Source: Caulobacter sp. CCH9-E1
GTDB lineage: Bacteria > Pseudomonadota > Alphaproteobacteria > Caulobacterales > Caulobacteraceae
Reading direction: 5' to 3'
Length of the DNA: 64,000 nucleotides
Assembly: GCF_001556515.1 (NCBI RefSeq)
Contig: NZ_LSJA01000130.1
Span: forward strand, 11,581-75,580
The stretch's first letter is position 1. Every line of letters begins with the position of its first letter. Below are positions 39,467-48,097 of this stretch, piece by piece. The notes under the pieces were generated by a model that made no database searches, was not told the DNA's origin, and saw only the letters and a list, made by a program, of their open reading frames with translations. Made by a program: the position numbers and the translations under genes.

Positions 39467-39874
39467 CTACTCCTCCAGCGGCACCCCGTAGAGCTCGAGC
39501 CGGTGGTCCACCAGCTTGTAGCCGAGCTTGCGGGCGATGGCGTTCTGAAGAGCCTCGATCTCCTCGTCCACGAACTCGACGACCTTGCCGGTCTTCATGT
39601 CGATCAGGTGGTCGTGGTGGTGGGTCGGGGTCTCTTCGTAGCGCGAACGGCCGTCACGGAAGTCGTGGCGCTCGATGATGCCGCTCTCCTCGAACAGGCG
39701 CACGGTGCGATAGACCGTGGCGATCGAGATGTGCGGATCGATGGCGTGGGCGCGGCGGTGCAGCTCCTCGACATCGGGATGATCCTCGGCCGACGACAGC
39801 ACGCGCGCGATCACGCGGCGCTGGTCCGTCATGCGCATGCCCTTTTCGATGCAGGCCTTTTCGAGTCGATCCAA
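39467..39874 (-). CDS. fur: Ferric uptake regulator Fur
   Basis: 135 residues, normal for Fur. The winged-helix DNA-binding part has KGMRMTDQRRVIARVL and the recognition helix HISIATVYRTVRLFEE (about 48-63). The dimerisation and metal-binding part has the His-rich THHHDHLIDMKTGKVVEF (about 84-101). The CxxC structural zinc pairs of E. coli Fur are absent, as in other alphaproteobacteria. Among genes here, the TonB receptor at 12340-14646 has a Fur-box-like site. It is located between rimI and miaB, the usual alphaproteobacterial position. Confidence 0.94.
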   Translation of the reverse strand: MDRLEKACIEKGMRMTDQRRVIARVLSSAEDHPDVEELHRRAHAIDPHISIATVYRTVRLFEESGIIERHDFRDGRSRYEETPTHHHDHLIDMKTGKVVEFVDEEIEALQNAIARKLGYKLVDHRLELYGVPLEE

Positions 39875-39918
39875 GGCGGAGCCTCCGTCTGAGTCGCGGC
39901 AAGATAGGCAATCAGCCC

Positions 39919-40371
39919 TTAAGTGTTAAGCGCTCGCCGCATGACCACCGCGTCCTTGGCGCCATCCGGATGGGGATAATAGCCTTTCCGCAAGCCCACC
40001 TTGGCGAAACGCGTCGCCTGATAGAGGGCGATGGCGGCGGTGTTGTCGACCGCGACCTCCAGGAAGAGGGCCTCGGCGCCGGTCTCGGCCGCGACGCCGG
40101 CCGCGACCTCGACCAAGGCCGCGCCCCAGCCCCGGCGACGGGCGGCGGGATCTACCGCGATGGTCAGGATCTCGGCCTCGCCGGCGATCGAGCGGCATAG
40201 GACAAAGCCCTTGGCCTCCGCCGGCTCGCCCGCCTCGCCCAGGATGGCGAAGACGCCCGGCGATTTCAGCAGGTCCTCGAACTCCAGCGCCGTCCAGGGC
40301 CGGTCGAAGGCCTTGTCGTGCAGGTCGGCGAGATCGAACGAGGCCTCGGCCCCGACAGGACGCAGGTTCAT
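39919..40371 (-). CDS. rimI: GNAT acetyltransferase, RimI-like
   Basis: 150 residues with the GNAT fold. The acetyl-CoA binding motif is in LTIAVDPAARRRGWGAALVE (about 69-88), with the Q/R-x-x-G-x-G/A pattern as RRRGWGA. The ALFLEVAVDNTAAIALYQATRF strand-helix (about 101-122) is typical of RimI. RimI acetylates the N-terminus of ribosomal protein S18, although paralogs may have other targets. Its position five bases after tsaB is the usual tsaB-rimI pairing. Confidence 0.9.
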   Translation of the reverse strand: MNLRPVGAEASFDLADLHDKAFDRPWTALEFEDLLKSPGVFAILGEAGEPAEAKGFVLCRSIAGEAEILTIAVDPAARRRGWGAALVEVAAGVAAETGAEALFLEVAVDNTAAIALYQATRFAKVGLRKGYYPHPDGAKDAVVMRRALNT

Positions 40372-40376
40372 GACGT

Positions 40377-41012
40377 CTAGGCCGCCGGCAGGGTGGCGTA
40401 GGGGGCGCGAAGATACAGCGGCCGGGGCGAATGGGTGGGCGCGGGCCGCGAAGCCGCCAGTCTGGCGATGGCGACAGGATCCGGCGCGGCGGGGGTGAGC
40501 ACCTTGGCGCCGCTCAGCACGTCGGCCAGCAGGGGCGCGCCCGAGCCGACCAGCGTCGCCGGGCCGCCGGAATAGAGCTCTCCCAGCCGCGCGGCGGCTT
40601 CGCCCACGCTCAGGGCGTCCGGCGCCATTAGGGCCACGCCGCCGGCGAAGACCTGGATGTAGACCTGCTCCATCCGCGCATCGAGCACGGACGCGACGAA
40701 GCCTTCGACGCCGAAGGCCATTGCCTCCAGCGTGGTGACGCCCACGCACGGGATCGAAAGCGCCGTCGCCAGGCCCTTGGCGAAGGCCAGGCCCACGCGC
40801 AGGCCGGTGAACGAGCCGGGCCCCACGGTCACGCCGATCCGGTCGAGGTCCGTGAAAGCCACGCCTGCCTCGGTCGCCGCCTCGCGGGCGATGATCCCGA
40901 TCCGCTCCTGATGGCCTCGGGTCATGGGTTCGCTGCGCGCGGCCAGCACGCGCTCGCCGTCGAGAACGGCGACCGAGCTGGCGCCGAGGCAGGTGTCGAT
41001 CGAGAGGATCAT
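40377..41012 (-). CDS. tsaB: tRNA threonylcarbamoyladenosine biosynthesis protein TsaB
   Basis: 211 residues. TsaB partners TsaD and TsaE in making t6A37 in ANN-decoding tRNAs. It has the ASKHA fold: ILSIDTCLGASSVAVLDG at the N-terminus, the RGHQERI segment near 32 and VTVGPGSFTGLRVGLAFAKGLA (about 61-82), which is diagnostic. It lies upstream of rimI, and its start is three bases beyond the lipoprotein stop, so these are co-transcribed. Confidence 0.94.
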   Translation of the reverse strand: MILSIDTCLGASSVAVLDGERVLAARSEPMTRGHQERIGIIAREAATEAGVAFTDLDRIGVTVGPGSFTGLRVGLAFAKGLATALSIPCVGVTTLEAMAFGVEGFVASVLDARMEQVYIQVFAGGVALMAPDALSVGEAAARLGELYSGGPATLVGSGAPLLADVLSGAKVLTPAAPDPVAIARLAASRPAPTHSPRPLYLRAPYATLPAA

Positions 41013-41015
41013 GGC

Positions 41016-41645
41016 TTAGGCCGCGCCGACCGCCGCGCCTTCGACGGGACGCCAGACCAGGGCGTTCAGCTGGCCCTTGGCCTTCAGCACGGCCTCTGGC
41101 GGAACGCCGCCCTCGGTCCAGCCGGGCACGCCGAAGACGTAAGAGACCGTCGCCGCTTCCGGGCGGACGCAGATCACCTGGTTGATCTCGCGACCCTGGC
41201 CCGCGCGGCATTGGTCGACCGTGAAGCCAAGATCGCTCCACTTGGCCAGCAGTTGTTCGCCCTTGGGGCCCCGGATATCGCCTCCCGAAGCCGCCACATA
41301 GGCGATCGCGCCCTCGTCGGTCTTGCCGATCTCCAGCAGCGGGGTGTTGTCCTGCTCAATCGTGATGATCGGCTGGGCTGGGCCCTCGCCAAAATGCAGG
41401 AAGGCCTGCTCGACCTTGGCCTTGGGGAACAGCGCTTGCAGCGTCGGCGGGTCGAAGGCGGTCGAGCCGCTGATCGGACCGACGCCGGCCTTGGTCACCG
41501 TCAAAGGACCGCCAGCATAGGGCGCGACGGCGACCGCCACGGGCGCCTTGGCTTCGGGTTTCGGATCGTCCGCGCTCTTCTTGGCCGGGCCGCAGGCGGC
41601 CAGCAGCACGAGCGGCAGGGCGAGGAAGGTGAGGCGCAGGGTCAT
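41016..41645 (-). CDS. Putative lipoprotein of unknown function (DUF1131-like)
   Basis: 209 residues. Lipobox LVLLAAC puts the lipidated Cys at residue 18. A Pro/Lys/Ala-rich linker follows (about 20-42). The domain beginning GGPLTVTKAGVGPISGSTAFDPPTLQALFP reminds me of the DUF1131 (YfeY-type) periplasmic lipoproteins; this is from memory and not firm. Two cysteines near 147 and 160 could pair. It lies directly upstream of tsaB with three bases between, an odd partner for a tRNA-modification gene. Confidence 0.78.
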   Translation of the reverse strand: MTLRLTFLALPLVLLAACGPAKKSADDPKPEAKAPVAVAVAPYAGGPLTVTKAGVGPISGSTAFDPPTLQALFPKAKVEQAFLHFGEGPAQPIITIEQDNTPLLEIGKTDEGAIAYVAASGGDIRGPKGEQLLAKWSDLGFTVDQCRAGQGREINQVICVRPEAATVSYVFGVPGWTEGGVPPEAVLKAKGQLNALVWRPVEGAAVGAA

Positions 41646-41670
41646 GACGCCCTTTTACCGCGCAAGCGCG

Positions 41671-41707
41671 CCCGTCGCCACCTCGCCTGTCGCGAGCTGG
41701 CGACGGG
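41671..41707. repeat. Strong hairpin downstream of the nitroreductase gene
   Basis: CCCGTCGCCA pairs perfectly with TGGCGACGGG, and inner CTCGC pairs with GCGAG. It is 15 bases past the stop of the RutE-like gene and ahead of the lipoprotein gene. There is no T-tract, so it may act as an mRNA stabiliser or weak terminator. Confidence 0.6.
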
Positions 41708-41721
41708 ACGTGCTTACTGGA

Positions 41722-42309
41722 CTAGAGGATCTTCGCCGCCGCGTCGAAGGCGAGACGCGGATTACGCGGGAATAGGCCCTCGTCCGTGCCGTAGCCGATC
41801 GACACAATGAAGTTGCTCTTGATGTTCGCGCCCGCGAAGAACTCAGCGTCGACGGCGGCGTTGTCGAAGCCAGACATCGGACCGGTATCCAGGCCCAGGG
41901 CGCGCGCCGCCAGGATGAAGTAGCCGCCCTGCAGCGAGCTGTTGCGGAAGGCGGTCGCCTCGCGGCCCGCCGCGTCGCCGAACCAGTCCTTGGCGCCGGG
42001 CGCGTGCGGGAAAAGAGTGTCGAGGGTTTCCGGGAAATCCAGGTCGTAGCCGATGATCACGGTCGCCGGCGCCTGGAGAATCTTCTTGCCGTTGGAGCCC
42101 GACGACAACGCCGCCAGCTTGGCCTTCGCCTCGGGGCTCGTCACGAACACGAAGCGCGCCGGCGTCGAGTTCACCGCTGTCGGGCCGAACTTCACCAGGT
42201 CATAAAGCTCGCGCAGCAGGCTCTCCGGAAGGGGATCGGTCTTCCAGCCGTTACGGGTGCGAGCTTCGGTGAACAGTTGGGCGAGCGCGGGCGTGTCGAG
42301 CTTGGACAT
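41722..42309 (-). CDS. Nitroreductase-family protein, RutE/malonic semialdehyde reductase-like
   Basis: 195 residues. It has the FMN nitroreductase fold, with the RutE-type [22 protein letters not shown] near 36-55 and [27 protein letters not shown] near 123-149. The C-terminal NFIVSIGYG strand is also typical. RutE reduces malonic semialdehyde in pyrimidine breakdown, but no other rut genes are here, so the substrate may be another aldehyde or quinone. It does not belong to the conserved gene order around it and could be an insertion. Confidence 0.85.
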   Translation of the reverse strand: MSKLDTPALAQLFTEARTRNGWKTDPLPESLLRELYDLVKFGPTAVNSTPARFVFVTSPEAKAKLAALSSGSNGKKILQAPATVIIGYDLDFPETLDTLFPHAPGAKDWFGDAAGREATAFRNSSLQGGYFILAARALGLDTGPMSGFDNAAVDAEFFAGANIKSNFIVSIGYGTDEGLFPRNPRLAFDAAAKIL

Positions 42310-42384
42310 CAGCGATCCTCAGAAGGCTATTTGCAACTTTGACAGTTACAATATGACCTTCCCCGGCCCGGCGCAAGCCGGCGA

Positions 42385-42957
42385 TCAGCCCAGGGTCTGC
42401 TCGACGCGGGTCACTTCCGGCACATAGTGCTTGAGCATGTTCTCGACGCCGGACTTCAAGGTCGCCGACGAGGACGGGCAGCCCGAGCAGGCGCCGCGCA
42501 TATGCAGCCAGACGACGCCGGTCTTGGGCTCGAAGCGCGAGAAGACGATGTCGCCGCCGTCCTGGGCCACGGCCGGACGGATGCGGGTGTCTAGCAGCTC
42601 CTTGATCTCGGCGACGATCTGCGAGGTCTCCTCGTCATAGTCGCCCTCGTCGTGGCCGCCGGCCTGCTCGGCGTCCAGCAGCAGCGGCCGGCCGCTGGTG
42701 AAGTGGTCCATGATGGCCGCCAGGATCGGCGCCTTCAGGTGCGGCCACTGGGCGGCCTCGCCCTTGGTCACCGTGAGAAAGTCGGGGCCGAAGAACACGC
42801 GGGTGACGTCGCCAAGGTCGAACAGCGCCTTGGCCAGGGGCGAGACCTCGCCCTCCTCGGCCGTGCGAAACTCGCGCGCGCCCTCCCCCAGCACTTCGCG
42901 GCCGGGCAGGAACTTCAGCACCTCGGGATTGGGCGTGGTTTCGGTCTGGATGAACAT
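42385..42957 (-). CDS. Nfu-type iron-sulfur cluster carrier (NifU C-terminal family)
   Basis: 190 residues. The N-terminal Nfu domain begins MFIQTETTPNPEVLKFLPG, the form shared with mitochondrial NFU1. The C-terminal NifU-like domain has the cluster CxxC in RGACSGCPSSSATLK (about 154-168). It delivers 4Fe-4S clusters to client enzymes; MiaB and MoaA in this window are plausible clients. The gene is part of the conserved trpS-side neighbourhood leading to tsaB, rimI and fur. Confidence 0.92.
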   Translation of the reverse strand: MFIQTETTPNPEVLKFLPGREVLGEGAREFRTAEEGEVSPLAKALFDLGDVTRVFFGPDFLTVTKGEAAQWPHLKAPILAAIMDHFTSGRPLLLDAEQAGGHDEGDYDEETSQIVAEIKELLDTRIRPAVAQDGGDIVFSRFEPKTGVVWLHMRGACSGCPSSSATLKSGVENMLKHYVPEVTRVEQTLG

Positions 42958-43077
42958 GCGCCTGAAATGGACCTCGCGGCCTCGTGACGCAAGACCGGGT
43001 CATGCGCCAACAAAGAAAGTGACACAGGCGTCATTTTCTGGCGTGATACGCGGAACAACGATCTGCGGGAGGATCAC

Positions 43078-44346
43078 ATGAGCGACGGTTCGGTCGACCT
43101 GAAGGACGCCGCGCGCGCGCGGGCTTACGCCACGCCGCTGGAAGACATGCACGTGGCAGACCCGGCCCTGTTCCAGGCCGACGCCATGTGGCCCTATTTC
43201 GAGCGCCTCCGAAAGGAAGCGCCGGTCCACTATTCCAAGGGCGACGAGGAGACCGGGCCTTACTGGTCGATCACCCGCTACAACGACATCATGACGGTGG
43301 ACACGACCCACCAGGTGTTCTCGTCCGACGCCCACCTCGGCGGCATCACCATCCGGAACTTCGACGAGGACTTCGTCCTGCCGATGTTCATCGCGATGGA
43401 CCCGCCCAAGCACGACATCCAGCGCAAGACGGTCAGCCCGATCGTCTCGCCGCAAAACCTGGCTCGGCTGGAAGGCATCATCCGCGAGCGCGTGCAGCGC
43501 ATCATGGACGACCTGCCGATCAACGAGCCGTTCGACTGGGTCGACCGGGTCTCGATCGAGCTGACCACCCAGATGCTGGCCACCCTGTTCGACTTCCCCT
43601 GGGAAGAGCGCCGCAAGCTGACCCGTTGGTCCGACGTCGCCACCGCCTCGCCGGAAAGCGGTCTGGTCGAGAGCGAGGAGGCCCGCCGCGCCGAGCTGCT
43701 GGAGTGCCTCGCCTATTTCACCAATCTGTGGAACGAGCGGGTCAACCAGACCGAGCCCGGCAGCGACCTGATCTCGATGCTGGCCCATGGCGAGGCCACC
43801 CGCGACATGCCGCCGATGGAGTACCTGGGCAATGTCATCCTGCTGATCGTCGGCGGCAACGACACGACCCGCAACTCAATCACCGGCGGCCTCTACGCCC
43901 TGTCGAAGAACCCGCAGGAAGAGGCCAAGCTGCGCGCCGATCCCAGCCTGATCCCGAACATGGTCTCGGAGATCATCCGCTGGCAGACGCCGCTGGCCCA
44001 CATGCGCCGCACGGCGCTGGAGGACTACGAGCTCTCGGGCCAGACCATCAAGAAGGGCGACAAGGTCATCATGTGGTACGTCTCGGGCAACCGCGACGAC
44101 ACGGTGATCGAGGACGCCGACAAGTTCATCATCGACCGCCCCGGCGCCCGCCGCCACCTGTCGTTCGGCTTCGGCATCCACCGCTGCGTCGGCAACCGCC
44201 TGGCCGAGATGCAGCTGCGCATCGTCTGGGAAGAGATCCTCAAGCGCTTCCCGAAGATCGAGGTGCTGGAAGAGCCCAAGCGCGTCTACTCGACCTTCGT
44301 GAAGGGCTACGAGCGGATGATGGTGCGGATTCCGGAGCGGATCTAA
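43078..44346 (+). CDS. Cytochrome P450, CYP153-like (terminal alkane/fatty-acid hydroxylase)
   Basis: 422 residues. Heme-ligand Cys370 is in SFGFGIHRCVGNRLAEMQLR. The I-helix oxygen-binding motif is IVGGNDTTRNSITGG (about 260-274) and the K-helix ExxR lies in EIIRWQTPLAHMRR. The GNDTTRNS and IHRCVGNRLAEMQLRI patterns are those of CYP153, soluble class I P450s that oxidise terminal carbons of medium-chain alkanes and related substrates. No ferredoxin or ferredoxin reductase gene is adjacent, so its redox partners lie elsewhere. It is a plus-strand gene between two minus-strand backbone blocks, followed by a repeat element. Confidence 0.93.
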   Translation: MSDGSVDLKDAARARAYATPLEDMHVADPALFQADAMWPYFERLRKEAPVHYSKGDEETGPYWSITRYNDIMTVDTTHQVFSSDAHLGGITIRNFDEDFVLPMFIAMDPPKHDIQRKTVSPIVSPQNLARLEGIIRERVQRIMDDLPINEPFDWVDRVSIELTTQMLATLFDFPWEERRKLTRWSDVATASPESGLVESEEARRAELLECLAYFTNLWNERVNQTEPGSDLISMLAHGEATRDMPPMEYLGNVILLIVGGNDTTRNSITGGLYALSKNPQEEAKLRADPSLIPNMVSEIIRWQTPLAHMRRTALEDYELSGQTIKKGDKVIMWYVSGNRDDTVIEDADKFIIDRPGARRHLSFGFGIHRCVGNRLAEMQLRIVWEEILKRFPKIEVLEEPKRVYSTFVKGYERMMVRIPERI

Positions 44347-44508
44347 ATCCCTCTCCCCTTGCGGGAGAGGGTGACCCGCGCAGCGGGTCGGGTGAGGGGT
44401 CGAGGAAAGAGACCGCCGCGACTGGCTTGCCGCCGTCGCGGCGATTTTCGTTTGGACAACCCCTCATCCGGCCCTTCGGGCCACCTTCTCCCGCAAGGGG
44501 AGAAGGGG
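44347..44508. repeat. Double-hairpin intergenic repeat, copy 4 (longest, with an extra inner hairpin)
   Basis: Left half: CCTCTCCC..GGGAGAGG, then a stem GACCCGCGCAGCGGGTC and GTGAGGGG. Right half: CCCCTCATCC, stem GGCCCTTCGGGCC, then CCTTCTCCC..GGGGAGAAGG. The spacer is longer than in the other copies and contains CGCCGCGAC/GTCGCGGCG, an additional nine-base inverted repeat. It lies between the convergent CYP153 and trpS genes. Confidence 0.9.
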
Positions 44509-44518
44509 CCTCTGAACC

Positions 44519-45553
<1,035 letters not shown>

Positions 45554-45729
45554 GGCTCTAAGCCTTGCTGTCGAATGCGAAAAGGATGGCGAGCGCACGG
45601 AGGCGCGAACCGCGCGCCAAATCCGAAGAGAGGGGCGCGGGGATCAGGGTCAGTTGGAGCCGCGCCATCGCGGCGCGAGGAGACCGATCGAAGCCATGGC
45701 CCGCTGGTTAGCGCCCTCCCCCGCGCGGA

Positions 45730-47361
45730 TCAAGCCTTGCCCCTCCTTAAGGCCGCCTTCAGCTCGGCCGGCTTGACCCCGCCGAACAGGAACAGCAGCG
45801 GCGGATAGACCGCCACGCCGGCCAGGCAAGTGAGCGCCAGGGCGAACTCCTTGGCGCCGATCGCGTGGCCGGTCAGGCCCATGGCGCGCAGCGGCGCCTC
45901 GATCAGGTCGCGATAGTGCGAGGCCGCCGCCATCAGGGCCCCCATGCCGAGGCTCGCCAGCAGGATCCGCGACAAGCGAGACCAGGTCTGGGTCGAGGGG
46001 CCATACTCGCCGTTGCGGCCCAGGACGACGGCCATCTGGGCGACGTTCAGCCACGAGGCGATGGCCGTGGCGGCGGCGATGCCCTTCACCCCGATCAGCT
46101 TGAAGAGGACGATGCCGACGATGATGTTCACCGCCACCGAGACCAGGGCGAAGCGCATCGGGCTCTTGGTGTCGCCGCGCGCGAAGAAGGCCCGCGAATA
46201 GAGCTGCTGCAGCACGAAGGCCGGGGTCCCCAGGCCGTAGAAGAACAGCGCCGCCGCCGTCTGGCTGGCGTCGAAGGCCGTGAACTGCCCGCGCGTATAG
46301 AGGCCGTCCGACAGGAAGCCGGGCATGGCGACCAGGGCCGCCGCCGCCGGCAAGGTCAGGGCCATGGCGAGCGTGATCCCCTGGTCCATGGCGCTCTGGG
46401 CGTCCTCGCGATCGCCGGAGTTCACCGCCCGCGACAGGCGCGGCAGCAGGGCGACTCCGATCGCCACGCCGACCAGGCCCAACGGCAGCTGGTACAGGCG
46501 GTCGGCGGTGGCCAGCCAGGTCCGGCCGCCGGGCACGTGGCTGGCCAGGTTGCCGGAGATGAAGATGTTGACCTGGGTGGCGCTGGCGGCGAGCGCCCCG
46601 GGAATGGCCTTGCCGATCAGTTCGCGCACTTCCGGCGTCAGGCGCGGCAGTCGCCAATGGACCTTGGCGCCCGACTTGTTGACGCCCCAGACCAGCAGGG
46701 CGGCCTGGGCGACGCCCGCCACGACCACCCCGACAGAGCCCCATTGGGCCGCCCCAACCGCCGTCGTCTGGGGCAGGATGAAGGCCAGGGTGGCGATGTT
46801 CAGCAGGATCGGCGCGCCGGCCGACAGGATGAAGCGGTCGCGGGCGTTCAGCACGCCCGACAGGTGCGCCACGATCGCCATGCAGGGCAGATAGGGCATG
46901 GTGATCTGGGTCAGCAGCACCGCCAGCTTGTACTTCTCGGTGCCCCAGCCAAAGCCCGGGCTGATCAGCATCATCAGCCACGGCATGGCCAACTGGCAGA
47001 CGACGGTGATGACGATGGTCGAGGCCGCCAGGGTCGCCATGGCGTCGGCGGCCAGGATGTCGGCCTTCTCCTCGCCGTCGCGCTGCAGCGACTTGGCGTA
47101 GGCCGGCACGAAAGCGGCGGCGAAGGCGCCCTCGGCGAAGAAGCGGCGGAACAGGTTCGGAAACGCCAGGGCGGCGTTGTAGGCGTCGGCCGCCGGCGTG
47201 GCGCTGGCGCCCATGCGATAGGAGACCGCCAGATCGCGCGCGAAGCCCATGAACCGGCTGACCAGGGTCAGGCCCGAATAGATCGCCGAAGACTTGAGCA
47301 AGCCGCCCTTCTTGGGGGCTTTTGGCTGTTCGGCGGGGGCGGGAGCGGCGGCGTCGGTCAC
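45730..47361 (-). CDS. murJ: Lipid II flippase MurJ (MviN)
   Basis: 543 residues with about 14 hydrophobic helices. MurJ flips lipid II across the inner membrane for cell-wall synthesis. Family signatures are SRFMGFARDLAVSYRMGAS, AFAAAFVPAYAKS (about residues 35-90) and PGALAASATQVNIFISGNLAS (about 253-273). The RAFFARGDTKSPM segment near 387 also matches. The N-terminal cytoplasmic tail is Ala/Pro-rich. It belongs to the mutS-glnD-murJ-trpS order seen in alphaproteobacteria, with the DsbA-like gene interposed. Confidence 0.94.
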   Translation of the reverse strand: MTDAAAPAPAEQPKAPKKGGLLKSSAIYSGLTLVSRFMGFARDLAVSYRMGASATPAADAYNAALAFPNLFRRFFAEGAFAAAFVPAYAKSLQRDGEEKADILAADAMATLAASTIVITVVCQLAMPWLMMLISPGFGWGTEKYKLAVLLTQITMPYLPCMAIVAHLSGVLNARDRFILSAGAPILLNIATLAFILPQTTAVGAAQWGSVGVVVAGVAQAALLVWGVNKSGAKVHWRLPRLTPEVRELIGKAIPGALAASATQVNIFISGNLASHVPGGRTWLATADRLYQLPLGLVGVAIGVALLPRLSRAVNSGDREDAQSAMDQGITLAMALTLPAAAALVAMPGFLSDGLYTRGQFTAFDASQTAAALFFYGLGTPAFVLQQLYSRAFFARGDTKSPMRFALVSVAVNIIVGIVLFKLIGVKGIAAATAIASWLNVAQMAVVLGRNGEYGPSTQTWSRLSRILLASLGMGALMAAASHYRDLIEAPLRAMGLTGHAIGAKEFALALTCLAGVAVYPPLLFLFGGVKPAELKAALRRGKA

Positions 47362-47480
47362 GAGCGGCTTCTGGGCGTTTGGGCCAGAGGCGTCAAGGGC
47401 GGGCGCCGCCTGTCGGCGATTGACCCGGCCGCCGATCCTCCCTTTGATGGCGCGCCGCTAAACCAAAGGTTCGAAACTCG

Positions 47481-48089
47481 ATGCGCCGTCTCGCCCTCGC
47501 CGCCGCCATGCTCGCCAGCCTGGCCCTGTCCGCCTGCAACAAGCCCTCCGCCTCGGGCGCGACAGCCGACGACATGAGCCTGGGGAACAAGGACGCCAAG
47601 ATCACCGTGGTCGAATACGCCTCGGTCGGCTGCCCGGTCTGCGCGAAGTGGCAGAGTGAGGTCTATCCGGCGTTCAAGGCCAAATATATCGACACCGGCA
47701 AGGTGCGCTACGTGTTCCGCGAGATGCTGGTCGGCGGCGGCTCGGAACTGACGGTGGCCTCAGCGGGCTTCCTGCTGGCGCGCTGCGCCGGCAAGGACAA
47801 GTACTTCCCCGTCGTCGACGCCGTGTTCGCCAGCCAGCCCGGCGTGTTCGACACCCCCCGCGAGACCCTGCTCGAGATCGCCAAGTCGTCGGGCATGAGC
47901 GAAGACCAGTTCACCCAGTGCGTGACCGACGAAGCCCAGATCAAGGCGCTGAACGCGCGGGTCGAGCGCAACGCGCGCGAGAACGACGTCACCGCCACCC
48001 CGACCTTCGAGATCAACGGCCGCAAGATGGAGCCGGGCTATCATTCGCTGGCCGAGATCGACGCGGCCATCGAAGCGGCCGGCAAGTAG
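47481..48089 (+). CDS. DsbA-family thioredoxin-fold lipoprotein
   Basis: 202 residues. Lipobox LSLALSAC gives an N-terminal lipid anchor at Cys19. The thioredoxin domain has the redox pair CPVC (GCPVCAKWQSEVYP, about residues 50-53) and a cis-Pro in ATPTFEINGRKM (about 173-184), typical of the DsbA/BdbD-like DSBA group. An extra Cys pair (about 95 and 139) lies in the helical insert. It would oxidise or reduce exported proteins. It is a plus-strand gene inserted between murJ and glnD and ends eight bases from the convergent glnD. Confidence 0.9.
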   Translation: MRRLALAAAMLASLALSACNKPSASGATADDMSLGNKDAKITVVEYASVGCPVCAKWQSEVYPAFKAKYIDTGKVRYVFREMLVGGGSELTVASAGFLLARCAGKDKYFPVVDAVFASQPGVFDTPRETLLEIAKSSGMSEDQFTQCVTDEAQIKALNARVERNARENDVTATPTFEINGRKMEPGYHSLAEIDAAIEAAGK

Positions 48090-48097
48090 CCTCGCGT

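Noticed and set aside
45554..45729. Small gene or RNA between trpS and murJ
   Set aside because: The frames there have no ribosome-binding site or coding character, and no stable hairpin with a T-tract was seen.
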